Positions 1 through 6,462 of a stretch of 13,991 nucleotides of DNA are shown one piece after another (within the stretch, counting starts at the first letter, position 1; every line of letters begins with the position of its first letter). Source of the DNA: a bacterium. Its GTDB lineage: Bacteria > Patescibacteriota > Minisyncoccia > Phycocordibacterales > SBAW01. The notes below the pieces were generated by a model. That model was given only the letters and a program-made list of their open reading frames with translations, ran no database searches and was not told where the DNA came from. A program made the position numbers and the translations under genes. Where the stretch lies: the NCBI GenBank assembly GCA_030647845.1, contig JAUSIO010000049.1, positions 1 through 13,991 on the forward strand, given 5' to 3'.

Positions 1-503
1 ACACGGTACAAGACCGAACAGTCGGTAACATGCGGGACGTTCCACATAAGACGCAAAATCATATTGATGACATTGCTCCCCAACAGCCGCCACCAGGGGA
101 AACCGAGCGACACCGCCCCCGGCGCATAACGCGAGGCTATAACCACGTCGGCGCCTTTTTCTATCTCGCGCACCATGGGTCCGACACAGTTAATATCGTT
201 GGTAGCATCGGCCTCCATCGTAAACACAAGGTCGTCGTCTTGAAGGTACGGCTCCAAGTAGTCGAACGCGCCGCGGAACGACTTTGGCATACCTTGCCGC
301 GTTGGATATGCAAGGACATGTACGGGCGCCGTGCGAGCCGCCTCTTCAAGCAATGCTTGACTGCGGTCGACGCTACCGTCTTGCACCGCCAATATGCGCC
401 GCTCGTACTGCGGCGGCAGGTCGCAGTGCATGATGCTCTGCACAACCGAGGGGATGGCGTCCTCCTCATTGTGTATCATTAAAATAAAATACGCCTTGGG
501 CAT
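1..503 (-). CDS. Family 2 glycosyltransferase (DPM1/GtrB-like), C-terminus cut off by window edge
   Basis: Reading from the ATG at 503 to the edge gives 167 uninterrupted residues of a GT-A fold glycosyltransferase. Enzymes of this type move a sugar from a nucleotide donor to a lipid phosphate or glycan acceptor at the inner face of the membrane. Visible motifs are a start MPKAYFILMIHNEEDAIPSV typical of the donor-binding strand, VQDGSVDRS at 40-48 (the V-x-D-G-S-x-D signature), MEADATND at 96-103 in the place of the metal-binding M-D-A-D (first Asp replaced by Glu), ASRYAPGA at 123-130 and VTDCS at 159-163. This order matches dolichyl/polyprenyl-phosphate sugar transferases. The C-terminus, which would show membrane helices, is missing. 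It is divergent from the Nudix-like gene and shares a 131-bp intergenic region with it. No Shine-Dalgarno is visible before the ATG. The family call is solid; the exact acceptor is unknown. Confidence 0.85.
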   Translation of the reverse strand, partial: MPKAYFILMIHNEEDAIPSVVQSIMHCDLPPQYERRILAVQDGSVDRSQALLEEAARTAPVHVLAYPTRQGMPKSFRGAFDYLEPYLQDDDLVFTMEADATNDINCVGPMVREIEKGADVVIASRYAPGAVSLGFPWWRLLGSNVINMILRLMWNVPHVTDCSVLYR

Positions 504-515
504 AAAATCAGCTTG

Positions 516-539
516 ACTGTACCAAAGAGCGGCGCGACC
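516..539 (-). promoter_or_regulatory. Weak candidate promoter for the family 2 glycosyltransferase
   Basis: On the minus strand TACAGT (521-516) is preceded by TGG, which fits an extended -10 (TGnTATAAT). It lies 12 nt before the ATG at 503, so the leader would be very short. The -35 is poor, at best TTGTGG about 18 nt upstream. This is inference from consensus only. Confidence 0.3.
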
Positions 540-548
540 CACAAATGG

Positions 549-577
549 TTGACAAGTGCGTCATTTCTTGCTACTGT
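549..577 (+). promoter_or_regulatory. Promoter for the Nudix-like gene (TTGACA, 17 nt, extended -10)
   Basis: A perfect -35 TTGACA (549-554) is followed after 17 nt by TACTGT (572-577), preceded by TGC so that it forms an extended -10 (TGnTATAAT). The predicted start of transcription is near 584, about 50 nt before the GTG start at 635. It is one of the best promoter matches in the window. Confidence 0.6.
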
Positions 578-587
578 TGTCTAGGAA

Positions 588-615
588 CTGCAGCCCCCGT
601 TGCAGAGGTTTTTTT
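588..615 (+). promoter_or_regulatory. Leader hairpin followed by T-run, possible attenuator
   Basis: In the predicted 5' leader, CTGCA (588-592) pairs with TGCAG (601-605) across an 8-nt loop, followed after three bases by seven T (609-615). It resembles a weak intrinsic terminator placed between the promoter and the ribosome binding site. The stem is only 5 bp, so a regulatory role is speculative. Confidence 0.25.
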
Positions 616-634
616 GAGAGAAAAGGATTAGTCA

Positions 635-1369
635 GTGACGATCAGACATCCGGACTTCCAGCTCGTAGACCGGAATTCGGGTCTATATCAGCTCGCTTTT
701 CGTGTTTCAACCGCAACGCCAGTGCTCGACAGCTACATCGCCAAAGGCGACCCGAAGAGCGGCAAGCCGTTTGAGAACCGCGACATGGTGCCGAACCGCG
801 TCGGCTTCATCAAGGTCGAAGGCGGTGTCATAGACTGCATGCCCATGACCTGGGCACAGCATGTCTGGACCAATCCCGACGAGGTGCGCAACGCGCTCCC
901 CGCCGACGAGCAGCTCCATGTCATCAGCATGTCAGTGTTGATCGAGACCGGCGACGGAATGTTCCCGCTCTCGCTGCGCTCGAAAAATGTGACGCTGTAC
1001 CCGGAGCACTGGCACATGTCGGCCGCTGGGTATGTCGACCTGAGCAAGGCACGGCCATCGTGCAGTTTGTTGCACACGGTCTTCGCCGAAATCGAGGAGG
1101 AGATCAACCTGCTGGCGAGCGACATTACGTTTGTCCAACAGCTCGGGTTGTGCAAGCATACGCGTTCCGACTCGGCGGTTATCGAGTCGTGCTTCTACGC
1201 CAAGACCAACCTCGGTAGCGACGACGTCCTGTCGCGCGTGCAAAACGCCAAGGACACCTACGAGGGCAATATCCACATGTTCTCGGGGACCCGGGTTCGC
1301 GAGATGCTCGAGACCGAGCCGTTCGTGCCCAGCGCGTTGGCAACGGCTCTGCTGACGTTCGACCGCTAA
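635..1369 (+). CDS. Nudix-like hydrolase-fold protein
   Basis: This 244-residue protein starts at GTG 635, chosen because AAGGA (623-627) sits 7 nt upstream and a strong promoter precedes it. Residues 108-160 resemble a Nudix domain: DGMFPLSLRSKNVTLYPEHW followed by HMSAAGYVD and then AEIEEEINL at 151-159. The last segment fits the REUxEExGU end of the Nudix box, with Arg replaced by Ala and Gly by Asn, but the acidic metal ligands E152, E155 and E156 are kept. The spacing from G132 to this helix is about five residues longer than in the standard 23-residue box. Nudix enzymes cleave nucleoside diphosphates linked to another group. The N-terminal 100 residues are not recognised. The gene stands alone, convergent with the glycosyltransferase operon, and looks richer in G+C than its neighbours. 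Fold assignment is moderate; activity is uncertain because the box is imperfect. Confidence 0.5.
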   Translation: MTIRHPDFQLVDRNSGLYQLAFRVSTATPVLDSYIAKGDPKSGKPFENRDMVPNRVGFIKVEGGVIDCMPMTWAQHVWTNPDEVRNALPADEQLHVISMSVLIETGDGMFPLSLRSKNVTLYPEHWHMSAAGYVDLSKARPSCSLLHTVFAEIEEEINLLASDITFVQQLGLCKHTRSDSAVIESCFYAKTNLGSDDVLSRVQNAKDTYEGNIHMFSGTRVREMLETEPFVPSALATALLTFDR

Positions 1370-1393
1370 CCAACAAGCGCCACCCAAACTTGA

Positions 1394-1424
1394 ACCCGTC
1401 CCTAACAAGGCGGGTATTTTTATT
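1394..1424 (+). terminator. Intrinsic terminator of the Nudix-like gene
   Basis: ACCCG (1394-1398) pairs with CGGGT (1411-1415) across a 12-nt loop and is followed by ATTTTTATTT. It lies 24 nt after the stop at 1369, between convergent genes. The minus strand has no good T-run after the stem, so it acts mainly on the plus strand. Confidence 0.6.
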
Positions 1425-2531
1425 TCAATTCCGCAGGTTTTCCGCAGGTTTAACCTGCGGAGGAATACGTTTGCGGATTTCGGCTATGAGGGGGCGGGTG
1501 AGCGCGTCCACGCGGAAGTAGTTGCGGTATGCGTTGCGAGCGTTTTTTTGCATCTCTTGGAAATGTTCGTTGGTGAGCGAGGCGTGGAACTGCGTTATAC
1601 GCTCTGGCAGTTTTTTGATATCGCGAAAGTCAACCGTGAGCGAAAAAGTGGAGTAGTCGAGCACATCATCAAACGCAAAGTTGCGCTCGGTGTCGACAAT
1701 TACCGGTATGCGCCCGAGCGAGAGCATCTCAAACAAGCGGGTCGACTGGTTGGCGTCGCCGCGGATGTCGAGGCCATAGTCACTCCCCAAGAGATTGTCG
1801 ACAAACTCGCGGCGCAACACGTTCGGGTCTTTTTCGTGTGTATCTACGTGGCCCGAGTACGAGGTACGCGCCAGCGCATTGAGTGTAATTTTTGACGATC
1901 GGTGCAATATCGCCAATGCTTGACGGCGAAAAAAGACCCCTTTCTTTTTTGCGCGATAACGACTGTCGAATATACCATGCAAGCGGTCGGGCAATTCTTT
2001 CAGTATCGTGCGTGCCGCTTGTGCGGGGGTTAGCGATGCCCACCCGCTAAAGCCAACCACGGGCACGGGGTGCCACTCGCGCAAGGAAAGTTTTCCACCA
2101 CAATAGGTTTCGAGCAAGTCGTCGGCGTAAGGGGATATAAAAATTTCGTTTCCTTTCTTGTCAAAACGATACCCACCATAGCGTAGGACCAATATATCGT
2201 CTGGCACTGGGTGTTCGACATCTCCTATACCATCGACCAAGAGCGGCTTCCCCAAGCGACGTGCTATTTGCCGACACTGTAAAAATAGTTCTGGCATGGC
2301 GCGCAACACCGTGTTATGCGCGTATGGCATCAACACCAGGTCTGCTTCGTCTTCCTTATCTGTAATGCTGTAATATGACTGGTCAAACCTATAGTGTTCA
2401 AATATCGCATGTTGGAACGGCACCCGTTTTGGGTCGAGCGGGTTCCCCCAAAACGGGTACAGGAGCGGGACATGCTGGGCGTCGCGACGCCACGCCGGGT
2501 CTACATAAAAAGAGATGGGTCGAGTACTCAT
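1425..2531 (-). CDS. Exostosin-like glycosyltransferase (GT47-type)
   Basis: This 368-residue protein belongs to the exostosin superfamily (PF03016-like), known from heparan sulfate polymerases, plant xyloglucan transferases and bacterial glycan enzymes. The diagnostic part is at 239-280: LRREFVDNLLGSDYGLDIRG followed by STRLFEMLSLGRIPVIVD at 263-280. This is the usual S-x-R-x-x-E-x-x-x-x-G-x-I-P-V-I signature of the nucleotide-sugar binding half. The N-terminal half (to about 110) carries DEADLVLMPY, the usual N-terminal strand of the family. It is the last gene of a five-gene operon, and its ATG overlaps the preceding stop (ATGA, 2528-2531). Two oddities are visible. Residues 25-37 are encoded by a 12-bp inverted repeat, and the last dozen residues (from P357) are encoded by a near-perfect palindrome with an extra copy of one arm. 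The sugar specificity cannot be read from sequence. Confidence 0.85.
   Translation of the reverse strand: MSTRPISFYVDPAWRRDAQHVPLLYPFWGNPLDPKRVPFQHAIFEHYRFDQSYYSITDKEDEADLVLMPYAHNTVLRAMPELFLQCRQIARRLGKPLLVDGIGDVEHPVPDDILVLRYGGYRFDKKGNEIFISPYADDLLETYCGGKLSLREWHPVPVVGFSGWASLTPAQAARTILKELPDRLHGIFDSRYRAKKKGVFFRRQALAILHRSSKITLNALARTSYSGHVDTHEKDPNVLRREFVDNLLGSDYGLDIRGDANQSTRLFEMLSLGRIPVIVDTERNFAFDDVLDYSTFSLTVDFRDIKKLPERITQFHASLTNEHFQEMQKNARNAYRNYFRVDALTRPLIAEIRKRIPPQVKPAENLRN
1429..1461. repeat. Palindrome with tandem arm encoding the exostosin C-terminus
   Basis: TTCCGCAGGTTT occurs twice, at 1429-1440 and 1440-1451. The second copy forms a hairpin: TCCGCAGGTT (1441-1450), a T, then AACCTGCGGA (1452-1461), which are 10-bp perfect arms. 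On the minus strand this encodes PPQVKPAE followed by NLRN and the stop of the exostosin-like gene. It sits beyond the conserved domain, in a place where an extra tail is tolerated. It could be a mobile palindrome that created the present C-terminus, or an RNA 3'-end hairpin. Confidence 0.75.
2422..2458. repeat. 12-bp perfect inverted repeat inside the exostosin-like gene
   Basis: ACCCGTTTTGGG (2422-2433) and CCCAAAACGGGT (2447-2458) are exact reverse complements separated by 13 nt. They encode residues 25-37 of the exostosin-like protein, around PFWGNPLDPKRV. The arms would form a strong mRNA hairpin about 70 nt after the start codon. Its function is unknown. Confidence 0.7.
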
Positions 2532-3583
2532 AATTGTTTCAATATATCAGCAACGATTATTTTGGCACGTAGATGCGCGCCAAAAAACGCCGCCGCATTG
2601 CGCCCCAGCTGCGCGCGACGCGCGGGGTCACAAGCAAGCGCGCGCAGCGCCTCGGCAAGCGCTTCGGGGTTGGCGCGCGGCACGAGCACCAAGGGCGGGA
2701 TATCCAGCTCAGCCAGCTCGCGCATGGCTGGTGTGTCGGCAGTGATGACCGGCTTTCCCATCGCCAGACATTCGAACACTTTGTTTGGTATCACCCGGGT
2801 GGTCTTGAGCGTGCTACCGAAGATGCCTAAACACACGTGCGATGTGGTAATATAATCGGCCAGCTGTGCAAGCGGCACATTGTCTACAAAATCTATATTT
2901 GTAAGCCCCCACTGCCTTGCCATCTCCCGTACCTTCTTCGATTCTTGTCCGTTTCCCACAATGCGAAACTGGATAGGTTCATCAGCAAGAAGGCGCGCCG
3001 CCTCGACGATATACGAGACACCTTGCAGAGGTGTGTGTGTGCCGTGGAAGTGTACTGTAAAAATCGCCGGCTCTTGTGCAGGTCTCGGATAAAATACTTT
3101 TTCGTCCGCGCCGACCCACACGCGGATGCACTTTGCCCGCGGCACCAAAAACGTCGAGACAAAGTATACGATGTGCTCGTTGGTATCCAGTAAAACTCTC
3201 CACGCGAGGCGGCAACTGCTCCAGTCAATAAACCAGTCGCGCAGTGCGCGTGCGCTCCGTGCAGGGTACAATGCACGGTCAAAAACATTTGAGTCGTACA
3301 TCGAGAGAAACGCGTCAAAGATAATCCGCCGACCAAGCAACAGACGCGCAATTACCACCGCAAGTACACGGCTGGGGAAACACACCATGACGTAGTCAAA
3401 GTGCTGGTGGCGAAGGCGGCGCCCCTGCGTGTAGAGCACCACATATTTCCGCCAACCCAAGTGCACGCGAGGGTCTACCTGGCAAAACACCACCTCATAT
3501 CCGCATTGTGCAAAGCCCTCGGCAAGGACTTTTGTGCGCGCATAGTTTGGGTCGAATATGCCAAAAAAACAAACGCGCTTCAT
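2528..3583 (-). CDS. Family 4 glycosyltransferase (GT-B fold)
   Basis: This 351-residue GT-B enzyme has a C-terminal donor-binding domain that is clear: FHGTHTPLQGVSYIVEAARL at 179-198 (the G-T-x-x-P-x-K/Q-G-V motif), FRIVGNGQE at 206-214, and VIPNKVFECLAMGKPVITAD at 264-283. In the last motif the catalytic E-x7-E pair is represented only by the second Glu (E271); the first position is Arg, as in the IPNKVFE subgroup. The N-terminal acceptor domain (1-165) contains FDAFLSMYDS, typical of the same subgroup. The start at 3583 overlaps the preceding stop by ATGA, and its own stop overlaps the next start in the same way, which indicates translational coupling. It probably adds one sugar to a membrane-linked glycan. 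Its donor is unknown. Confidence 0.88.
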   Translation of the reverse strand: MKRVCFFGIFDPNYARTKVLAEGFAQCGYEVVFCQVDPRVHLGWRKYVVLYTQGRRLRHQHFDYVMVCFPSRVLAVVIARLLLGRRIIFDAFLSMYDSNVFDRALYPARSARALRDWFIDWSSCRLAWRVLLDTNEHIVYFVSTFLVPRAKCIRVWVGADEKVFYPRPAQEPAIFTVHFHGTHTPLQGVSYIVEAARLLADEPIQFRIVGNGQESKKVREMARQWGLTNIDFVDNVPLAQLADYITTSHVCLGIFGSTLKTTRVIPNKVFECLAMGKPVITADTPAMRELAELDIPPLVLVPRANPEALAEALRALACDPARRAQLGRNAAAFFGAHLRAKIIVADILKQL

Positions 3584-4470
3584 ACCGTAAGTGCCTCAAC
3601 AATAGCGGGGATAAGTTTCTGGAGCGAGTGATGCTCGCGTATATAGGCGGGGTCCGAGCCATCAAGCGGCAACTGGGCAAGATTTGGGTCGTTAGTGCGC
3701 ACCGGCAAGCCGCACGCGAGTGCCTCGAGCACTACCTTATCTAAACTCCCCGTCTCGCTGGCGTGTACCAAGTACGCGGCCTTCCGGTACTCGTCGCGTA
3801 GTTGCGCCTGTGTAAGGCCACCGAGAAATTGTACGCGGGCAGTAAGTTCCTGGGCGAGCGACTCAAGATGTGCACGCTCCGACCCCTCGCCCGCTATTCG
3901 TAACTCGCGTCCAGCATCCGCCACAGACAAGATAGCCAAGTCATGCCGTTTACTTTTTGTGAGTCGCCCAACGGAGAGTGCAAAACTGCCACGCACGACA
4001 CGCGGGTCTGGAGTAAAAAAATCGGTATCTATCCCATGCCCCATTACCCGCACTTTTTTGCTTGGTAACCTAAAGCTCTCGCTCGAGGCCGTAAATATAC
4101 TATCAACGAACTTTTCTGCAATACGTAATTTTAAATCAACGCTTTTGTGCGTGTACCAGAGCGCCACTTTTTTACCCAACAACTTCCAGAGCCACACTGC
4201 CGCAACCAGATACTCTGGGTTCATGTGTACGAAGACTGTATCATACTCAAGACTCATACTCAGCCGTATCAGCTCCAGCGCGCGACCTATTTTATTTTTG
4301 GAGCGCAACGCGTGTACATGCACGTTCACCGGTAATCCGTAGTCCCCTTTGCGCAAACAAATCACTTCCACCTGCTCACAGTGTTTGGAGAACTCTTCTA
4401 TCCACCGGTGGAAAAAGCCGAGCGTTGGGTCTCTGCGGTCAACCGCTTGGGTGCAAATTAAAAGTCTCAT
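3580..4470 (-). CDS. Family 4 glycosyltransferase (GT-B fold)
   Basis: The start at 4470 gives 296 residues. It is preferred over the in-frame ATG at 4500 because it overlaps the preceding stop as ATGA, like its neighbours, and puts MRLLICTQAVDRRDP at the N-terminus, where GT4 enzymes begin. The C-terminal domain shows FALSVGRLTKSKRHD at 163-177, RIAGEGSER at 191-199, VQFLGGLTQAQL at 213-224 and ETGSLDKVVLEALACGLPV at 239-257. The first Glu of the E-x7-E pair is replaced; this SLDKVVLE version is a known GT4 variant. MGHGIDTDFF at 143-152 is the usual linker motif. At 296 residues it is short for GT4 (usually 340-400), and the end after PVRTND is compact. It is the third gene of the coupled operon. 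Confidence 0.87.
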   Translation of the reverse strand: MRLLICTQAVDRRDPTLGFFHRWIEEFSKHCEQVEVICLRKGDYGLPVNVHVHALRSKNKIGRALELIRLSMSLEYDTVFVHMNPEYLVAAVWLWKLLGKKVALWYTHKSVDLKLRIAEKFVDSIFTASSESFRLPSKKVRVMGHGIDTDFFTPDPRVVRGSFALSVGRLTKSKRHDLAILSVADAGRELRIAGEGSERAHLESLAQELTARVQFLGGLTQAQLRDEYRKAAYLVHASETGSLDKVVLEALACGLPVRTNDPNLAQLPLDGSDPAYIREHHSLQKLIPAIVEALTV

Positions 4471-5375
4471 ATAAGTGACTGCGTCCATGCCTTCGCCCAC
4501 TCTTCCGCAGTTGGAAGCTTCAATTTGAGCTCACCTTTTTTGTTGGATTTTAAGACATCGATTACCGCTTCTGCTATTTTATCTTTTGGAACTACGATTG
4601 CGCCCGCTTCGCGGGCGATGCCAATGTCGGGCGCCACAACCGGTACACCCGCCGCGAGCGCCTCTACAATACTCGCTCCCCAGCTTTCGTGCTTGGAGGT
4701 ACACAGCACGACATCGGCAACTGCAAGATAGGGCGCTGTATCACTCTTCCAGCCGGGGAATTTAACATGATCCGTGAGGCTTAGCCTCACGGTTTCTGCG
4801 CGCAAGAATTTCTCAAGGCTTCCTGTACCCAGCAATACAAGACGTGCATCGATACCAACTTCGCGGACTTTTTGTAAAACAAGCAGTGCGCACAGCGGAT
4901 CTTTTTCGGGCTCAAAACGACCGAGCCATAGTATTGTTTTTTGCGCATGCGGTTTACATTCTATAGAACGAAACTTTTCTACATCAATATAAATGGGTAA
5001 CACATGAGTCGGTGCTTTGATACCTATATCTTCGACTTGTTGTTTTATTTTTTCGGACACGACGCGGACAGAGTCCGCTTTGCGGAGATTAAACATAGCC
5101 CAACGGCGCTTGAGCCATGGCAGTGCCGAAAGGTCGGTGTGGATTTGTAGATTAAGCCGCGCCCCTGTTTTTTTGGCTACGCGGCGGGCAAATGCGCCGC
5201 GTAGCAGGGGATCTTGCGCGGTTATGACGTCGAAGCGACCTTTGGGGAGTTTAAAGAAAAGATGTCCCCACCCCCAATAGATACTAGCAAGTTCTTCGAC
5301 CTGCGCGCGTTGCAAGTCGTAGCGCTGATTGCCGGGCTTAAAATTCCTGTCGCCAGTGATCATTAGCACTCTCAT
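4467..5375 (-). CDS. Family 4 glycosyltransferase carrying an in-frame REP hairpin
   Basis: This 302-residue GT-B enzyme has TILWLGRFEPEKDPLCAL at 147-164, LVLLGTGSLEKFL at 179-191, VKFPGWKSD at 204-212 and HESWGASIVEALAAGVPVVA at 229-248, with an intact E-x7-E pair (E230, E238). The REP hairpin at 4772-4792 is read as VRLSLTD (residues 196-202), exactly where GT4 enzymes have a helix ending LGLxDxV. The distance from GTG (183-185) to V204 is normal for the family, so the element seems to replace rather than lengthen the segment. Two more perfect palindromes lie in the gene (5176-5205 and 4601-4617). The start overlaps the previous stop (ATGA). The C-terminal end is short, stopping soon after the donor-binding domain. 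Confidence 0.88.
   Translation of the reverse strand: MRVLMITGDRNFKPGNQRYDLQRAQVEELASIYWGWGHLFFKLPKGRFDVITAQDPLLRGAFARRVAKKTGARLNLQIHTDLSALPWLKRRWAMFNLRKADSVRVVSEKIKQQVEDIGIKAPTHVLPIYIDVEKFRSIECKPHAQKTILWLGRFEPEKDPLCALLVLQKVREVGIDARLVLLGTGSLEKFLRAETVRLSLTDHVKFPGWKSDTAPYLAVADVVLCTSKHESWGASIVEALAAGVPVVAPDIGIAREAGAIVVPKDKIAEAVIDVLKSNKKGELKLKLPTAEEWAKAWTQSLI
4601..4617. repeat. 7-bp perfect palindrome inside a glycosyltransferase gene
   Basis: CGCCCGC (4601-4607) and GCGGGCG (4611-4617) flank TTC. On the minus strand it encodes IAREAGA (253-259), a common GT4 segment after the catalytic motif. Codon choice alone could produce it, so its status as an element is doubtful. Confidence 0.45.
4772..4792. 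repeat. REP hairpin copy 1, within a glycosyltransferase gene
   Basis: A perfect hairpin with arms CCGTGAGGC (4772-4780) and GCCTCACGG (4784-4792) around TTA is identical over 21 bp to the copies flanking the RAYT. It lacks the CTA that precedes the other three copies. On the minus strand it is read as VRLSLT, an open frame, within the glycosyltransferase at 4467-5375. Confidence 0.9.
5176..5205. repeat. 11-bp perfect inverted repeat inside a glycosyltransferase gene
   Basis: GCTACGCGGCG (5176-5186) and CGCCGCGTAGC (5195-5205) are exact reverse complements around an 8-nt loop. They encode LLRGAFARRVA (57-67), a helix of the N-terminal domain. It carries CTAC/GTAG near the hairpin ends, as the REP copies do, but its sequence is different. 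Confidence 0.65.
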
Positions 5376-6364
5376 AGTGATTTAAGAAGACTGGTTGTTA
5401 GATCAAGTGTGTACGAAACTTCAAAAGACTTCATGCGTTCTTGTCCTGCCCTAGCCCGATCTTGAGCTTCTTTTGGATCCCTTTCAACTTCTATAAGTGC
5501 CTGTTCAAGAGCAGTACCATCTCCGGGCGGGATTAGCAAACCTGCATCACCAACAAGAGATTTGTTTGCTCGAATATTGGTAACCACAACTGGAGTACCA
5601 AGAGTCATCGCCTCAACAAGGACGTGAGAAAATCCTTCATACTGCGAATTCAACACAAAAACATGGGCTGTTTTTATCCAGCTGAGTACTTCTTCTCGTG
5701 GACGATCGGTAAGTATCTGAACACGCCAGTTCGGATGCGACTGTGCAACGCGCTCAATCGCTTCAAAGCCTTTCCAGGGCACGCGCCGCCCAGCTGATAC
5801 AATAAGAAACTCTCCTTCTTTTTTTTGTTGCGTAGGAATATGCTCGGGGAGTTTGATACCGTTGTTAATCACAAAAATCTTCTCTTTCGAAATTCCCCAC
5901 TGCATGACTATCTCTTGCAGATACTCGCTTGGCACGATAATCCGGATGGCGGCCTGTACAACTTTGGTTTGAATCTCTTGCAAGCGGCGGACGGCAAAAG
6001 ACGGTTGCCTTGTTTTTACAAAATCATCGAGAGTCTGTGTTACGCCAAAACGCTGCACCCCCTGTTCCCACGCGTAATCACCCACAATTTTTACTACGAA
6101 TTTCTTTCCTGCTTTTTGCGCCGCCTTCATTGCAGGCAAGCCAACAGAAACAGGGTCGAGAGCAAGAACCACATCTGCATTCCGAGCCGCCTTCAATACC
6201 ATTCGAAAATAGAGTAGGTGCCTCACGATTTTCGGATATTTTCTAACATCAGAAAACTTGACGAGAAGTGCATCATCACCCCACGCTTGCTTGAGAATTT
6301 CAGCATAGGTCGCCGGACCGCCTATCTCGGGCGGGTACAGGGGTGTCGCAATCAAAACTCTCAT
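5372..6364 (-). CDS. Family 4 glycosyltransferase, first gene of the five-gene operon
   Basis: This 330-residue enzyme is a complete GT-B protein. The N-terminus has LYPPEIGGPATYAEIL (9-24), the glycine-rich acceptor/donor loop. The linker region has IIVPSEYLQE (142-151) and VINNGIKLPE (165-174). The donor domain has IVSAGRRVPWKGFEAIERV (188-206) and QYEGFSHVLVEAMTLGTPVV (241-260), with an intact E-x7-E (E243, E251), followed by VGDAGLLIPPGD. These residues bind the phosphates and sugar of the nucleotide donor. The gene follows a terminator (6411-6441) and is followed by four genes that each overlap by ATGA, so it is likely the first gene of its transcript. TACTAT lies 11 nt upstream of the ATG as a possible -10 with little leader and no clear -35. 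No Shine-Dalgarno is visible. Confidence 0.88.
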   Translation of the reverse strand: MRVLIATPLYPPEIGGPATYAEILKQAWGDDALLVKFSDVRKYPKIVRHLLYFRMVLKAARNADVVLALDPVSVGLPAMKAAQKAGKKFVVKIVGDYAWEQGVQRFGVTQTLDDFVKTRQPSFAVRRLQEIQTKVVQAAIRIIVPSEYLQEIVMQWGISKEKIFVINNGIKLPEHIPTQQKKEGEFLIVSAGRRVPWKGFEAIERVAQSHPNWRVQILTDRPREEVLSWIKTAHVFVLNSQYEGFSHVLVEAMTLGTPVVVTNIRANKSLVGDAGLLIPPGDGTALEQALIEVERDPKEAQDRARAGQERMKSFEVSYTLDLTTSLLKSL

Positions 6365-6410
6365 GTAATTACTCTATAGTAAACCCCGCCCGTGCGCGAG
6401 AAGTTACGGG

Positions 6411-6441
6411 CAAAAGAAAAGCCCCGCCGAGTGTGGCAGGG
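6411..6441 (-). terminator. Intrinsic terminator after the 70-residue membrane protein gene
   Basis: On the minus strand CCCTGCC (6441-6435) pairs with GGCGGGG (6428-6422), including one G-T pair, across a 6-nt loop, followed by CTTTTCTTTT. It lies 21 nt beyond the stop at 6463 and separates this unit from the glycosyltransferase operon. Confidence 0.65.
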
Positions 6442-6462
6442 TCTGTGTGATACGGGCGGTCG

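Noticed and set aside
30..482. 150-residue open frame on the plus strand
   Set aside because: The minus strand encodes an unmistakable family 2 glycosyltransferase over the same span.
932..1408. 158-residue open frame on the minus strand
   Set aside because: The plus-strand gene has promoter, ribosome binding site, terminator and Nudix-like motifs; the minus frame has none.
3695..4342. 215-residue open frame on the plus strand
   Set aside because: Antisense to a clear glycosyltransferase, with Ser/Arg-rich shadow composition.
4471..4500. Longer N-terminus for the third operon glycosyltransferase
   Set aside because: The ATGA overlap at 4467-4470 matches every other junction in the operon, and family members begin at MRLLI-like sequence.
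6220..6228. TGCCTCACG as a half REP copy
   Set aside because: Only one arm is present with no partner arm. A match this short is expected by chance and it encodes an ordinary part of a glycosyltransferase.
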